A stretch of DNA of 33,825 nt, from the NCBI GenBank assembly GCA_001897475.1, contig MKSY01000032.1, forward strand, positions 1 through 33,825. Direction: 5' to 3'. How positions within the stretch are numbered: position 1 is the stretch's first letter; each line of letters opens with the position of its first letter. The translations under genes and the position numbers were made by a program. Under the pieces are notes generated by a model. The model did no database searches and was not told the origin of the DNA. It saw only the letters and a program-made list of their open reading frames with translations. Positions 1 to 8,765 of this stretch are shown piece by piece. The stretch is from Alphaproteobacteria bacterium 43-37 (GTDB lineage Bacteria; Pseudomonadota; Alphaproteobacteria; 43-37).

Positions 1-68
1 AGAATGTCACCCATGAATAGTTATGGCACTCACCAAATCCAAATTAGCGAAATTTTCTGGACACAACC

Positions 69-3000
69 CTAATACCTCCAGCGCCAGTTGAAACCGCCAC
101 CGAAATTTGTTCCTACGTTGGTTTCAACGCTGGTTTGTGGGGACAAGGTGATCTCAATTGTGGCTTGGCTTCCATGGTTACCACCACTCACATCTTGATC
201 AATGCTAACGTAAACTTTTTCAGAAATGTATTTTCCGACACTGATAGCCGTTTTGGTATCATTTTGTTCTGAGTTGTATGTTTCTTTCAAACTAATACTA
301 TCAAGTCCTAGCGTTGAGCGAACTGTGTCCATAATTCCTGTAAGACCGCTGCCAGGAGAGCGTAGTGACTGAATAGCAGAGGCAAGCTGCAAGCTTTGGC
401 TAAAGTTAATTTGGCCCGGACTCTTACCAAAAAGAACCTGAGAGATGATCTCATCTGTGTGATTAATAGGGTCTGAATGAACAGAGAAAGATGGGTCTGA
501 GGCACGCTGGGTAAGCTTAAAGAGAGCAAGTAGCTCAGGTGTTTTGACTTTGGCCCTCACATCAATGAGAGGGTCGTTATCTTTATTGTTGTCAAAAAGC
601 AGATAGCCGTGAGTTAGAGTGAGTATTTTTCCTGCAAAATTAAAACGGCCATGCTTGAGCTGAAATTGCCCATCTAAGATAGGTGACGCTGCACTTCCAC
701 GCACTCTGACTTTCCCTTCCCATAAAGATTCTAGGCCTCTGCCAGTTAGAATAATGGATTCGGGAAATGTGAGTCCAATATCCATATTAATGGATGAAGA
801 TGATGATGACGCCTCATGCTTTGATGTTGTGGCCTCTTCAATATCTTGGCTATTAAGTGGTATTAAATCACTGTTGGTTGAATTGGGTATGTTGTAGTGA
901 AAGGGTGTGAGGGCTAAATTTCCCAAAAGGATCGGCCTGGTGTTATTTGGCTTCCCTTCAAGCATCAGTGTGCCACTTACTCCAGCATGCAAATCATCCA
1001 TTTGAAATACGTTGAGCCCTGTCAATGTTGCTTTTAAGTTATAAAATGGTTCTGTGCTTGAAAAATCTATATCGCCAGCTACTTTGATTTTACCGTTTCC
1101 TGAGTCTAGTCCAACTAAGTCAATGGTTGCTCTCTTGCCCTCAAAAGAGAGTGCAGCTTTGAAATTTTTAAGAATTGTTCCTGATTCCATGTTCTCATAG
1201 GTGCCATTGTTAATGAAGGCTGTTCCTTTGAGGGAAACATTTGACCCAAAGATCAGATTAGAGTGAATGTTTAATATCCCTGTGATCGTGTGTTCTTCTG
1301 ACGTGAGCATGTCGCTTAGAGGGGTAATGTCAATATCACCGTCGCATTCAATCTGGATGTGTTCAGGCGTAGTGGTCAACATATTGGCATATGAAAAGTG
1401 AATAGGGGTTAGCATTTTAAAGGTCAAAGTATGACTTTTATTGGTGTTAATATACCCTTTAGCATGAATTTCTTCTCGGGAATTTTCTACCTCAATACCA
1501 AGGTCAATGGTGTTTTTTTCAAACCCAACGATTGAAAGATCATGTCCTTTAATAAAAAGGGAAAATTTAGGGGACGAGCTGTTTGTTTTGAGTTTAAATG
1601 TTCCGTCTATTGTGCCATTAACTTCACCAACGCTAATGGAATTCAACAAAATGGAAGCTGGTAAATTCTGTAAGCTCAGATCAACATTGGCTGCATGGTC
1701 AAAGGTTGCTTGAGCATTAAAGGTTCCCTCTCCAATTTTTAAATTCGCATTGGCTATAAATTCGGCAGGAGTTTTTGTGATTTTAGCCGGTCCAATAAGG
1801 GTAATAGGTAGATCGTTGATATGGCCAGAAAGGCCATCAAGAACAAGGTTCAGTTCTTTTTTCTGAGTCAATTCAACAGTCGAATGAGCTATGATTTCAA
1901 ATGGAAAAGCAGCGTCACCTAAAACGAACAGGGATAACTTTGTAGATTTGGATTGTGGCAGTGGCTGTGCCGTCATATTGAGCTCACTAACATCAATATG
2001 AGGTGTTGTAATGTGTTCCATCTTAGCGCCACCTGAAAGCAAAGTTCCAAATGGGTGTGTTATCATATCTAAATCAATATCAGCTAAGGAGCAGGTGTTT
2101 TGACCATTTTCAAGGTCAAGAAGATTCATTTTTATAATGGTATGATGTGTTTTCTTGGGGCCCTTTGTAACAAATGTAACATCGCCAAAAGCTGATCCTG
2201 ACAGAGGATGGCCTAAAAACACAGCCATCGAATTCAAGTTAGGTATGTGGACTTTCAGATCACCAATGAGCATTCTATCGACAAATGTGTAGGTGAGCAA
2301 TTTAGACTGAAGCCAATTCTTTTCTGTTTGAATCTGAGTGTTGCTCAAGCTAATTTGATCATGATCATAACTCACATGACTCATCAAACCCAGGGTATGC
2401 ATATCTTTTGTCGCGCTGGCTGAAATATTCATGGTTTTCAAAATCTCGCCGCTAACTTCGCCTTCAACTTTATCAGCGCTAAATTTTTTGCCGACAGAAC
2501 AATCATCGCATGTGAATCGGGCCTTAAGGGTGGGCGATGAAATGGGGCCTGAAAGATCAACAATTGCTGAGATGTTTCCCTTGAGTTCATGCTCTGGCAA
2601 ATCCACATTGGATTGAAATGCAAAGTGAGAACTTAATGAGTGATGGTTCGTATCAATGGTGGATTTACCATGTATCGATAACGCCGGGTGAGAAAAATTA
2701 ATGCGTTGTAAATCAAATGGATTCATTAATTTTATGTCAAAAGTTAAGCGCGCTGGCTTTTGCACGTGGGTTGCGATAGTCTCTGGCAGATCCGGGCTTG
2801 TAACCAAAAGGTGATCAAATGTGAACGATGACATGAGATTACCAGGCATGTTCTCACATGTTAAAATTGAGGTAATAGACAAGCCATTAGAGTTCGTCAG
2901 TTGGAGATTCATTTTGCCAATTAATTTGGAAGATACCTGCAATTGTCCATCCATGAGCAAAGTATTTCCAAAAGCCTCCGCCTGAATATGATCCAGCGTC

Positions 3001-4298
3001 CATATTTGGAAATTCTGATCTAGAAAACCACTGGATGTTATGGATAGCGGTGTGCCATTTTGCACATTCAGGGCATTGGACTTTACATGCCATTGATATT
3101 GTTTATTAGCCGGCGCATAAGAAGATTCACATTCAAAAGCTATATTTTCAAATCGTTGATTGCCAAATGCAAAGTAATTTATATGTGATGAAAATGCTAA
3201 GGATTGCTTTATCATATCAACCTGGCCGTGAAAATGGCCTGAGGGGAATTGACAGTCAGAAGGTAAAGATAATAATGCGTTTACTGCAGGTTGATTTTGG
3301 ATGTTCCACTTGCCATCGATTCGTCCTAATTTCCCATTAAAAATATGTGCATTTAATTCAATCGAATCATTCACCATATTAACATGACTCGAAATATCAA
3401 AATCCAGTTTGTTAGATGGTTTATGAGCATTAACGTTAAAGTGCATAGGCTTTTTGTGGGTTTCGAGTTTTATCTCTCCATCCACTAAAATATGGGAAGA
3501 ATGATTTTCATCAGTCTTTAGTTTAATATCAGCTGCTAAGGCCTCAATGCCAGCGAGTTGACCAGTTATGCGGCCAGACCAATTGGATAAATTTCCTTGG
3601 CCGTTAAGCTTAAAATGGCTGGGAAGTTGCCCCTTCGAGTGAGCCCAATGGCTTAATTGTCCAGATTTGTCATTTATATCGGCTTTCAGCTTGAAGGCAT
3701 TTTGAGGTACATTAATAGACAGATCAAATTGAGCATTTAGAGGTTTTTGAACTGTTTCAGGTTGAGAGATTACGGCATGGGCATTCAATCGAGTGCTGTG
3801 ATCATTATAAAAAGAAGCTTCCACTGTTAGTGGTAGATGATTTTGTTCTTTGTTAACAACTTCTAAAAACTTGATTCGTGCTTTTTCAATATTAACCCCT
3901 AAAAGCTTTAGGGACGAAAAGCTGTAGGGCTTAGTTGAAGTACTGCTGGCAGTCATATCAATGAGCACTTTTTCTGCTTGAAGATGCTTAAGAGTAATTT
4001 TTCGTTTAAAAAGGTCGGATACACTTATTTGCCAATCAAGTCCTGTGATGGTTAGAAATAGCGTATCCTTGTTGTATAATTGTATGCTCTGGCAGGATGT
4101 GTTAAACGGAAACACACCTTTTAGGCTGTGGATGATAATTTTTTCTTCTGGCTCAGCAACCCAATGATTGTAACAATAGCTTAAGATTGGTTCGTTCAAA
4201 GGTGATTGAAGCAAAGCCCAAACACAAAGTGGCAATAATAGGGTAAAGCTCATAGCTTTTAAGAATATTTTTGATAATGCTATCAGCTGTTGGCGCAA
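69..4298 (-). CDS. tamB: TamB, inner-membrane-anchored translocation and assembly module subunit
   Basis: This 1409-residue protein is the TamB (DUF490/YtfN) partner of the Omp85 protein TamA encoded just upstream. TamB proteins are anchored in the inner membrane and span the periplasm as a long beta-structure; they act in outer-membrane protein assembly and/or lipid transport. The sequence shows an N-terminal membrane anchor at about residues 12-30, a very long repetitive beta-rich body with many alternating polar/hydrophobic strands, and a conserved C-terminal DUF490 region (about 1050-1409) ending in the aromatic sequence GGGFNWRWRY. The start is TTG: an AGGGAG Shine-Dalgarno sequence lies 7 bases upstream and overlaps the tamA stop codon, leaving 11 bp between the genes, so translational coupling with tamA is likely. 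The length is in the usual range for TamB. The identification rests on length, topology, C-terminus and the tamA neighbour. Confidence 0.93.
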   Translation of the reverse strand: MRQQLIALSKIFLKAMSFTLLLPLCVWALLQSPLNEPILSYCYNHWVAEPEEKIIIHSLKGVFPFNTSCQSIQLYNKDTLFLTITGLDWQISVSDLFKRKITLKHLQAEKVLIDMTASSTSTKPYSFSSLKLLGVNIEKARIKFLEVVNKEQNHLPLTVEASFYNDHSTRLNAHAVISQPETVQKPLNAQFDLSINVPQNAFKLKADINDKSGQLSHWAHSKGQLPSHFKLNGQGNLSNWSGRITGQLAGIEALAADIKLKTDENHSSHILVDGEIKLETHKKPMHFNVNAHKPSNKLDFDISSHVNMVNDSIELNAHIFNGKLGRIDGKWNIQNQPAVNALLSLPSDCQFPSGHFHGQVDMIKQSLAFSSHINYFAFGNQRFENIAFECESSYAPANKQYQWHVKSNALNVQNGTPLSITSSGFLDQNFQIWTLDHIQAEAFGNTLLMDGQLQVSSKLIGKMNLQLTNSNGLSITSILTCENMPGNLMSSFTFDHLLVTSPDLPETIATHVQKPARLTFDIKLMNPFDLQRINFSHPALSIHGKSTIDTNHHSLSSHFAFQSNVDLPEHELKGNISAIVDLSGPISSPTLKARFTCDDCSVGKKFSADKVEGEVSGEILKTMNISASATKDMHTLGLMSHVSYDHDQISLSNTQIQTEKNWLQSKLLTYTFVDRMLIGDLKVHIPNLNSMAVFLGHPLSGSAFGDVTFVTKGPKKTHHTIIKMNLLDLENGQNTCSLADIDLDMITHPFGTLLSGGAKMEHITTPHIDVSELNMTAQPLPQSKSTKLSLFVLGDAAFPFEIIAHSTVELTQKKELNLVLDGLSGHINDLPITLIGPAKITKTPAEFIANANLKIGEGTFNAQATFDHAANVDLSLQNLPASILLNSISVGEVNGTIDGTFKLKTNSSSPKFSLFIKGHDLSIVGFEKNTIDLGIEVENSREEIHAKGYINTNKSHTLTFKMLTPIHFSYANMLTTTPEHIQIECDGDIDITPLSDMLTSEEHTITGILNIHSNLIFGSNVSLKGTAFINNGTYENMESGTILKNFKAALSFEGKRATIDLVGLDSGNGKIKVAGDIDFSSTEPFYNLKATLTGLNVFQMDDLHAGVSGTLMLEGKPNNTRPILLGNLALTPFHYNIPNSTNSDLIPLNSQDIEEATTSKHEASSSSSSINMDIGLTFPESIILTGRGLESLWEGKVRVRGSAASPILDGQFQLKHGRFNFAGKILTLTHGYLLFDNNKDNDPLIDVRAKVKTPELLALFKLTQRASDPSFSVHSDPINHTDEIISQVLFGKSPGQINFSQSLQLASAIQSLRSPGSGLTGIMDTVRSTLGLDSISLKETYNSEQNDTKTAISVGKYISEKVYVSIDQDVSGGNHGSQATIEITLSPQTSVETNVGTNFGGGFNWRWRY

Positions 4299-4309
4299 TG
4301 CTCTTCTCC

Positions 4310-6196
4310 CTAAAAAGCTTGACCGATACTTATATAAAACTGGAACGGCTTATCAATTTTCTGGCCCAGAGAATCGGTTCTTCGTTTCATTGGGAGTGCA
4401 ATATCAAACCGTAGGGGGCCTAATGCCGTGAAGTATCTCACGCCTACACCATAACCCCAGAGCTTTTTTTCGCTTAAATTGATACTGTTTTTCTCGGATA
4501 CTGTGGCGCCTTCTAAAAAGACCACGGCTCCTACATCTTCATTAATGCGAACCCTTATTTCGCTGCCAAGCTCAAGAGATGATCGCCCGCCTAGTGGTCG
4601 TTGCGAGGAGGAAAGAGGGCCAATGAATTGGTGCTGATAGCCGCGAACAGACCCACCGCCTCCGGCATAAAGTCTTCTGTGGGCGGGTATTTCTTGTCGC
4701 TCAACTCTGCCGCGAATCAGCCTGCCCTGCCCCCAAAATGCTAAAACATGGTAATGTTTAAAATCAAGGGGCAAGTGAAATGTTTGCCTTAAGACAGGGA
4801 TAAGCATGTGCTTTTTTGAGCCAAAATGCCCAGTGAAAGGGGTGATTTGTAAGAATGTTTGGCCACCTTGTGTTGGGTTAAGCGAAGAGTCGGTATTCTC
4901 ATAACGAGCAAAAAGAGGGAATCCAAAATAACGATAGGGCGTAAAGATGTCTTCTTCAATTATGCTCTCTTTCTCATAGGAAATGCCACCACCAATTGTG
5001 ATTTCATGAGAGAGTTCTTTTTCAAGCTTGGTGGTCAAAATATTACCTTTAAAGGTATAAGCCTTGGTTTTTTCGCTTCCTGTTAAAAATGTATTAATCC
5101 ATGTTTGCCGTGGGGATAGAAAGTCAGGCCTTTGAAACTCAAACTCAACGTTTTTAGTTGTTGTCGTCCTCTTGCTGGTGATGCCAATTTTCTCACCGTG
5201 GCCAAATAAATTGCGGTGGGCCCAAAAAACTTTAAAACCAAGGTGATCAAGTGTGGAATAATGCACACCGGCACCAATGGTCCTGGGTTTAGTTGGTTTT
5301 AGAGTAATTTTGGTTGCAGATGGCTCTCCTGAAACGTTGGGTTCAATAGGTTCAATGGAAACAGTTGAGAAAAGGCCGTGCTCATTAATTTTTTGACGAA
5401 CGGCTTCTACCCTTTTAATGTTATAAAGTTCATCTTTTTTTAAATTAATCCTATTGAGAATATAGGATGTGTCGACTTCTTCTATGGGAAGAACATCAAT
5501 TTTACCAAATGTTGTTAGAGGGCCCTGATCAATTGTGATCTGCGCGATCATAGTTCTATTTTTGCGATCGAGTAATAGATTGCGTGGTAGAATTTTTGCC
5601 CATGGATAGCCGTTCTCAGCAAAAATACGTAGCAACTGCTTTTCTGTTTCAATAATATTTTTGGCAACAACTGGGGCGCCTTTTTTGATAAGGTATGGGT
5701 GCTTTTCAAGGTTATAAAAGTCGCTTGTAGGTATGGCAAGTTTGAAGTCGACTATGGCAAAAGTATACCTTTTCCCTGCTGTAATATGGAGAATAACTTC
5801 TGCGGACCTTGAGGAGATCATTTTAATTTGAGGTGATAGTGTTGCATCATAAAACCCAAGCGCGTAAAGCGCTTGTTTCATTTGGGCAATATCTTTTTGG
5901 GCGCGGAATAGAATTTCAGAACGGCTAAATGGTAACTTACGCTTTTTAGCTAAGAGGATTGAAATCCTCTTTAGATCATCCAGCACTTCTGAAGGAGCGC
6001 CACTAAATGTCGTTGAGTATCTAATGGTTGGCCTTGGGTCTTTTTCATCAGGTGGTGGTTGTCTTAAAATTGGAAACCAGCCATTTTCGTTAGGATAATC
6101 TGGTGTTTGTGCGTAAAGAGAACCTAAGTCCCCAAAAAGGAGAACAAGGAAAAATAAAAGTGAGTAGAGATTTCGTCCGTAGTCATTTTGTAACAT
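4310..6196 (-). CDS. tamA: TamA, outer-membrane Omp85-family assembly factor
   Basis: This is a 628-residue Omp85-superfamily outer-membrane protein. A signal peptide occupies about residues 1-30, with a hydrophobic LLFFLVLLFG core and likely cleavage after LYA. POTRA-type repeats follow (about 55-290), then a 16-stranded-barrel-like C-terminal half. The Omp85 loop-6 signature is seen as GGGGSVRGY near residue 515, and the chain ends in an aromatic residue (GQAF). With tamB directly downstream, TamA rather than BamA is the natural assignment; a separate bamA lies at 25.4-27.7 kb. The ATG start is preceded by an in-frame stop two codons upstream. The GGGAG Shine-Dalgarno sequence sits at a rather long spacing of about 12 bases. 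A promoter-like sequence lies in the 72-bp gap before it. Confidence 0.92.
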   Translation of the reverse strand: MLQNDYGRNLYSLLFFLVLLFGDLGSLYAQTPDYPNENGWFPILRQPPPDEKDPRPTIRYSTTFSGAPSEVLDDLKRISILLAKKRKLPFSRSEILFRAQKDIAQMKQALYALGFYDATLSPQIKMISSRSAEVILHITAGKRYTFAIVDFKLAIPTSDFYNLEKHPYLIKKGAPVVAKNIIETEKQLLRIFAENGYPWAKILPRNLLLDRKNRTMIAQITIDQGPLTTFGKIDVLPIEEVDTSYILNRINLKKDELYNIKRVEAVRQKINEHGLFSTVSIEPIEPNVSGEPSATKITLKPTKPRTIGAGVHYSTLDHLGFKVFWAHRNLFGHGEKIGITSKRTTTTKNVEFEFQRPDFLSPRQTWINTFLTGSEKTKAYTFKGNILTTKLEKELSHEITIGGGISYEKESIIEEDIFTPYRYFGFPLFARYENTDSSLNPTQGGQTFLQITPFTGHFGSKKHMLIPVLRQTFHLPLDFKHYHVLAFWGQGRLIRGRVERQEIPAHRRLYAGGGGSVRGYQHQFIGPLSSSQRPLGGRSSLELGSEIRVRINEDVGAVVFLEGATVSEKNSINLSEKKLWGYGVGVRYFTALGPLRFDIALPMKRRTDSLGQKIDKPFQFYISIGQAF

Positions 6197-6216
6197 CGTT
6201 CAAGCGTTCTCCCACA

Positions 6217-6246
6217 AATATAGTAGAGGAAACAGGCCTTTGTGAA
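6217..6246 (-). promoter_or_regulatory. Candidate sigma70-type promoter for tamA-tamB
   Basis: On the minus strand, TTCACA (5 of 6 matches to the -35 consensus) and TATATT (5 of 6 to the -10) are separated by 18 bases in the 72-bp gap between arnC and tamA. Predicted transcription would begin only about 15 bases before the tamA ATG, overlapping the Shine-Dalgarno region. That is a mark against it, and transcription could simply continue from the arn genes. Confidence 0.33.
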
Positions 6247-6268
6247 AAGAGCTAACGGCTAACTTTTT

Positions 6269-7225
6269 CTAGGAACGATGGGATATTTCTCGAACAATGT
6301 ATCTGGGTCTGCCAGAGATAGCCTGGTAAGTCCTACCCACATATTCGCCAACAATACCAATACCTGTGATGCAAACCCCAATGAAGAAAAAGAGGATGGC
6401 AAATAGGGTGAACATTCCATCTGCTTCAGGCCCAATGACAAGACGACGAACCATAAGGTAAAAGCATAGCACAAAACTTAAAAACGAGATGAACAATCCT
6501 CCTATGGAGAACACATGAAGAGGAAATAATGAGAAGCCTGTGAATAAATCCAGTGTTACGCGAATAAGTTCATAAACACTATAGTTAGATTGCCCTTCCA
6601 CTCGTTGTTCATGTTTGACTTCTACTTCAGTGGGCTTTCCGGCCAATTTAAAGGCTAAGGCCGGAATAAAAGTGGAAGTTTCCACTGTTTGAGTAATGAG
6701 ATCGACAATAGGGCGCTTATAAGCCCTGAGCATGCAGCCTTGATCTATCATAGAAATATTGGTGATTTTACTGCGGATGTAATTCATGATTTTCGAACAG
6801 TAGCGGCGCACAAAATGATCATTTTCGTGACGATTTGCTCTATATCCGCCTACAACATCATATCCTTCATCAATTTTCTCAATCAATTTATATATTTCTT
6901 CAGGTGGATTTTGTAAATCAGCATCCATGGTGATGACTACGCTCCCACGGACTTGATCAAAGCCGGCCATGATAGCCATATGCTGGCCATAATTCGCGTT
7001 GAAATCTACGAGTGTAATTCGGTTAGGAAACTGCTGCTGGATGGATTTTAGAATTGGCCAGGAATCATCGCGGCTACCATCGTTAGTAAAAATAACCTCA
7101 TAATTTTTTCCCAACTTATCAAGAGCGGGGATCAGTCGTTCAATGAGTTTCCTCAGCGTTTTCTCTTCATTATAAACAGGGATCACAACTGAAAGATCAA
7201 CGTTGGAAATATTTTGTTCTGTCAT
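6269..7225 (-). CDS. arnC: ArnC-like undecaprenyl-phosphate aminosugar transferase (GT2)
   Basis: This 318-residue family 2 glycosyltransferase matches ArnC almost end to end. The family transfers 4-deoxy-4-formamido-L-arabinose from UDP to undecaprenyl phosphate on the cytoplasmic face of the inner membrane. Motifs seen are VVIPVYNEE near residue 13, the metal/nucleotide DAD-containing motif DADLQNPPEEI at 101-111, NYGQHMAIMAGF at 78-89, and GCMLRAYKRPIVD near 175. Two membrane helices follow at about 228-252 and 268-292, then GEYVGRTY and RPRYIV near the end. An AAGGAA Shine-Dalgarno sequence sits 6 bases before the ATG, overlapping the end of arnB. Dolichol-phosphate-mannose-synthase-like paralogues share the fold, but the arnB and arnT neighbours favour ArnC. 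The exact sugar is inferred. Confidence 0.9.
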   Translation of the reverse strand: MTEQNISNVDLSVVIPVYNEEKTLRKLIERLIPALDKLGKNYEVIFTNDGSRDDSWPILKSIQQQFPNRITLVDFNANYGQHMAIMAGFDQVRGSVVITMDADLQNPPEEIYKLIEKIDEGYDVVGGYRANRHENDHFVRRYCSKIMNYIRSKITNISMIDQGCMLRAYKRPIVDLITQTVETSTFIPALAFKLAGKPTEVEVKHEQRVEGQSNYSVYELIRVTLDLFTGFSLFPLHVFSIGGLFISFLSFVLCFYLMVRRLVIGPEADGMFTLFAILFFFIGVCITGIGIVGEYVGRTYQAISGRPRYIVREISHRS

Positions 7226-7228
7226 GTT

Positions 7229-8416
7229 CTATTCCTTGTTTGAAAAAACACTCTTTAAAGCCAAAATGACACGCTCAAACTCTTCATCTTTAAGCCCTGG
7301 AAAAAGTGGAAGGCTTAAAACTGAATCCCCAATCGTTTCTGCATTTGGAAATTGCCCCTTCTTAAACCCAAATGTTTCCATATAGAATGGGTAGAGGTGA
7401 GGCGCACGATAATGCAGACCTGTTCCAATGTTTTGCTCTTTAAGGCGTTGAGCAACATCATCTCGTGAGAGCTTTGTAGCTTCAGGATTTATACGAGGGG
7501 CTAATAAATGCCAAGCATGCTTAAAGGAGTAAGTTGGCATAGTGGGTAAAATTAAATAATCAAAATCCTTAAGGAGCGTATAATATTTCTTAACAATTCT
7601 CTCTCTTTCTGCAATGAAAGAGTCAAGTGCTTGCAACTGGTGTATGCCCAATGCGGCTTGAATATCCATCATATTAAATTTATGGGCAGGCTCGACGATT
7701 TCATAATGCTGGGAGCCACTTTTGGTAAAACGATTCCATGCCATACGATCCATGCCATGAAAACGTTGTCGCTCAATCTTTTGATTTAAAATCTCATCTC
7801 GAACAGTAATTGCCCCGCCTTCACCCGTGGTCATATTTTTGTTGGGATGGAAACTGAAAACTTGGATATCGCCAAATGATCCAATAATTTTCCCTTTATA
7901 ATGAGCTCCTATGGCATGGGCCGCATCTTCAATAATGTATAAACCATGCTTGCGAGCCAGATCATACAGTGGGTCTAAGTCCACAGGAAGGCCTGCAAAA
8001 TGAACGGGCATGATAGCCTTGGTGCGGCTGGTAATCGCACTTTCCACTGCCGCAACATCCATATTATAATTATCAAGTGAAACATCAACGAGGACAGGCT
8101 TCCCTCCTGCTAAAACAATCACATTAAGTGTTGCAGCAAACGTCATGGATGTGGTTATGACCTCATCGCCAGGCTCAAGGTCGATAGCTTTGAGGGCCAC
8201 ATAAAGGCCAGCTGTGGCCGAAGAGATTGCGAGAGCAAATGGGGCTTTAAGGTAATCTTTAAGCGCTTCTTCGAACTTTTGCACACGTGGGCCGGTAGTA
8301 ATCCACCCTGATTTCAGGCAATCCACGACTTCTTTGATAGCTTCATCACTAATATTAGGGCGGGCAAACGGGAGAAATGCCTCGTTGTTATTTTCAAATT
8401 TATGAGTGAGCGACAA
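7229..8416 (-). CDS. arnB: ArnB-like UDP-4-ketopentose aminotransferase (DegT/DnrJ/EryC1)
   Basis: This 395-residue PLP-dependent sugar aminotransferase is very close to ArnB, which converts UDP-4-keto-pentose to UDP-4-amino-4-deoxy-L-arabinose using glutamate. Visible motifs are FLPFARP near residue 14, SGWITTGP at 36-43, ISSATAG at 64-70, EDAAHAIG at 163-170, and the internal-aldimine lysine K193 in SFHPNKNMTTGEGG. IGTGLHYRAPH and LSLPLFP lie near the C-terminus. The start is TTG, supported by AGGAG 6 bases upstream and by the family's usual N-terminus. The gene overlaps the flippase gene upstream by 17 bp. Related aminotransferases (PseC, WecE) are less likely because of the arnC/arnT context and overall similarity. 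Confidence 0.91.
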   Translation of the reverse strand: MSLTHKFENNNEAFLPFARPNISDEAIKEVVDCLKSGWITTGPRVQKFEEALKDYLKAPFALAISSATAGLYVALKAIDLEPGDEVITTSMTFAATLNVIVLAGGKPVLVDVSLDNYNMDVAAVESAITSRTKAIMPVHFAGLPVDLDPLYDLARKHGLYIIEDAAHAIGAHYKGKIIGSFGDIQVFSFHPNKNMTTGEGGAITVRDEILNQKIERQRFHGMDRMAWNRFTKSGSQHYEIVEPAHKFNMMDIQAALGIHQLQALDSFIAERERIVKKYYTLLKDFDYLILPTMPTYSFKHAWHLLAPRINPEATKLSRDDVAQRLKEQNIGTGLHYRAPHLYPFYMETFGFKKGQFPNAETIGDSVLSLPLFPGLKDEEFERVILALKSVFSNKE

Positions 8417-8765
8417 GGTAGACTCCTATCATAATAATAAATACGCCTGCAATTTTCATTGCTCCTAAGGGCTCATTGAACCAAAAATACCCAGCAACAA
8501 CGCTTAAGACATATCCAATACTAAGCATGGGGTAAGCTACGCTGACATCAACTTTGGATAATGTCCACAACCAAAATAGAAGGCTTAACGTATAGCATAA
8601 AACGCCCAATTCAATAAACGGGTTTCGGAATACGCTTAACAATATAGATGGAAGTTTGTGCCAAGTTAAATTCACCTCCCCAACTTTTATCATGCCAGCC
8701 TTAAGACAAAGTTGGCCGAGGGTGTTTAAAAATACAGCCGTTAAAATGAGATGAATATGTTTCAT
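8400..8765 (-). CDS. ArnE/ArnF-type aminoarabinose-lipid flippase subunit (SMR/EamA family)
   Basis: This 121-residue protein has four predicted membrane helices (about 3-20, 45-66, 71-91 and 98-119). It carries SMR-type features such as LNTLGQLCLKAG near residue 14 and VDVSVAYPMLSIGYV in the third helix. In the arn context it is the counterpart of ArnE/ArnF, which move undecaprenyl-phosphate-aminoarabinose to the periplasmic side. Only one such subunit is present, whereas enterobacteria use an ArnE-ArnF pair, so a homodimer or a second subunit elsewhere is inferred. Its start overlaps the arnT stop (ATGA), and its 3' end overlaps arnB by 17 bp. A drug-exporting SMR protein is the alternative on sequence alone. 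Confidence 0.83.
   Translation of the reverse strand: MKHIHLILTAVFLNTLGQLCLKAGMIKVGEVNLTWHKLPSILLSVFRNPFIELGVLCYTLSLLFWLWTLSKVDVSVAYPMLSIGYVLSVVAGYFWFNEPLGAMKIAGVFIIMIGVYLVAHS

Noticed and set aside
1-72. An open plus-strand frame running off the left edge and ending in TAA at 70-72, overlapping the tamB stop
   Set aside because: It could be the last 23 codons of a convergent gene, but such a short open frame is expected by chance and shows no recognisable motif.
6247-6268. A/T-rich imperfect palindrome after arnC as a terminator
   Set aside because: The stem is short with mismatches, and the A-run/T-run arms alone do not make a convincing rho-independent terminator.
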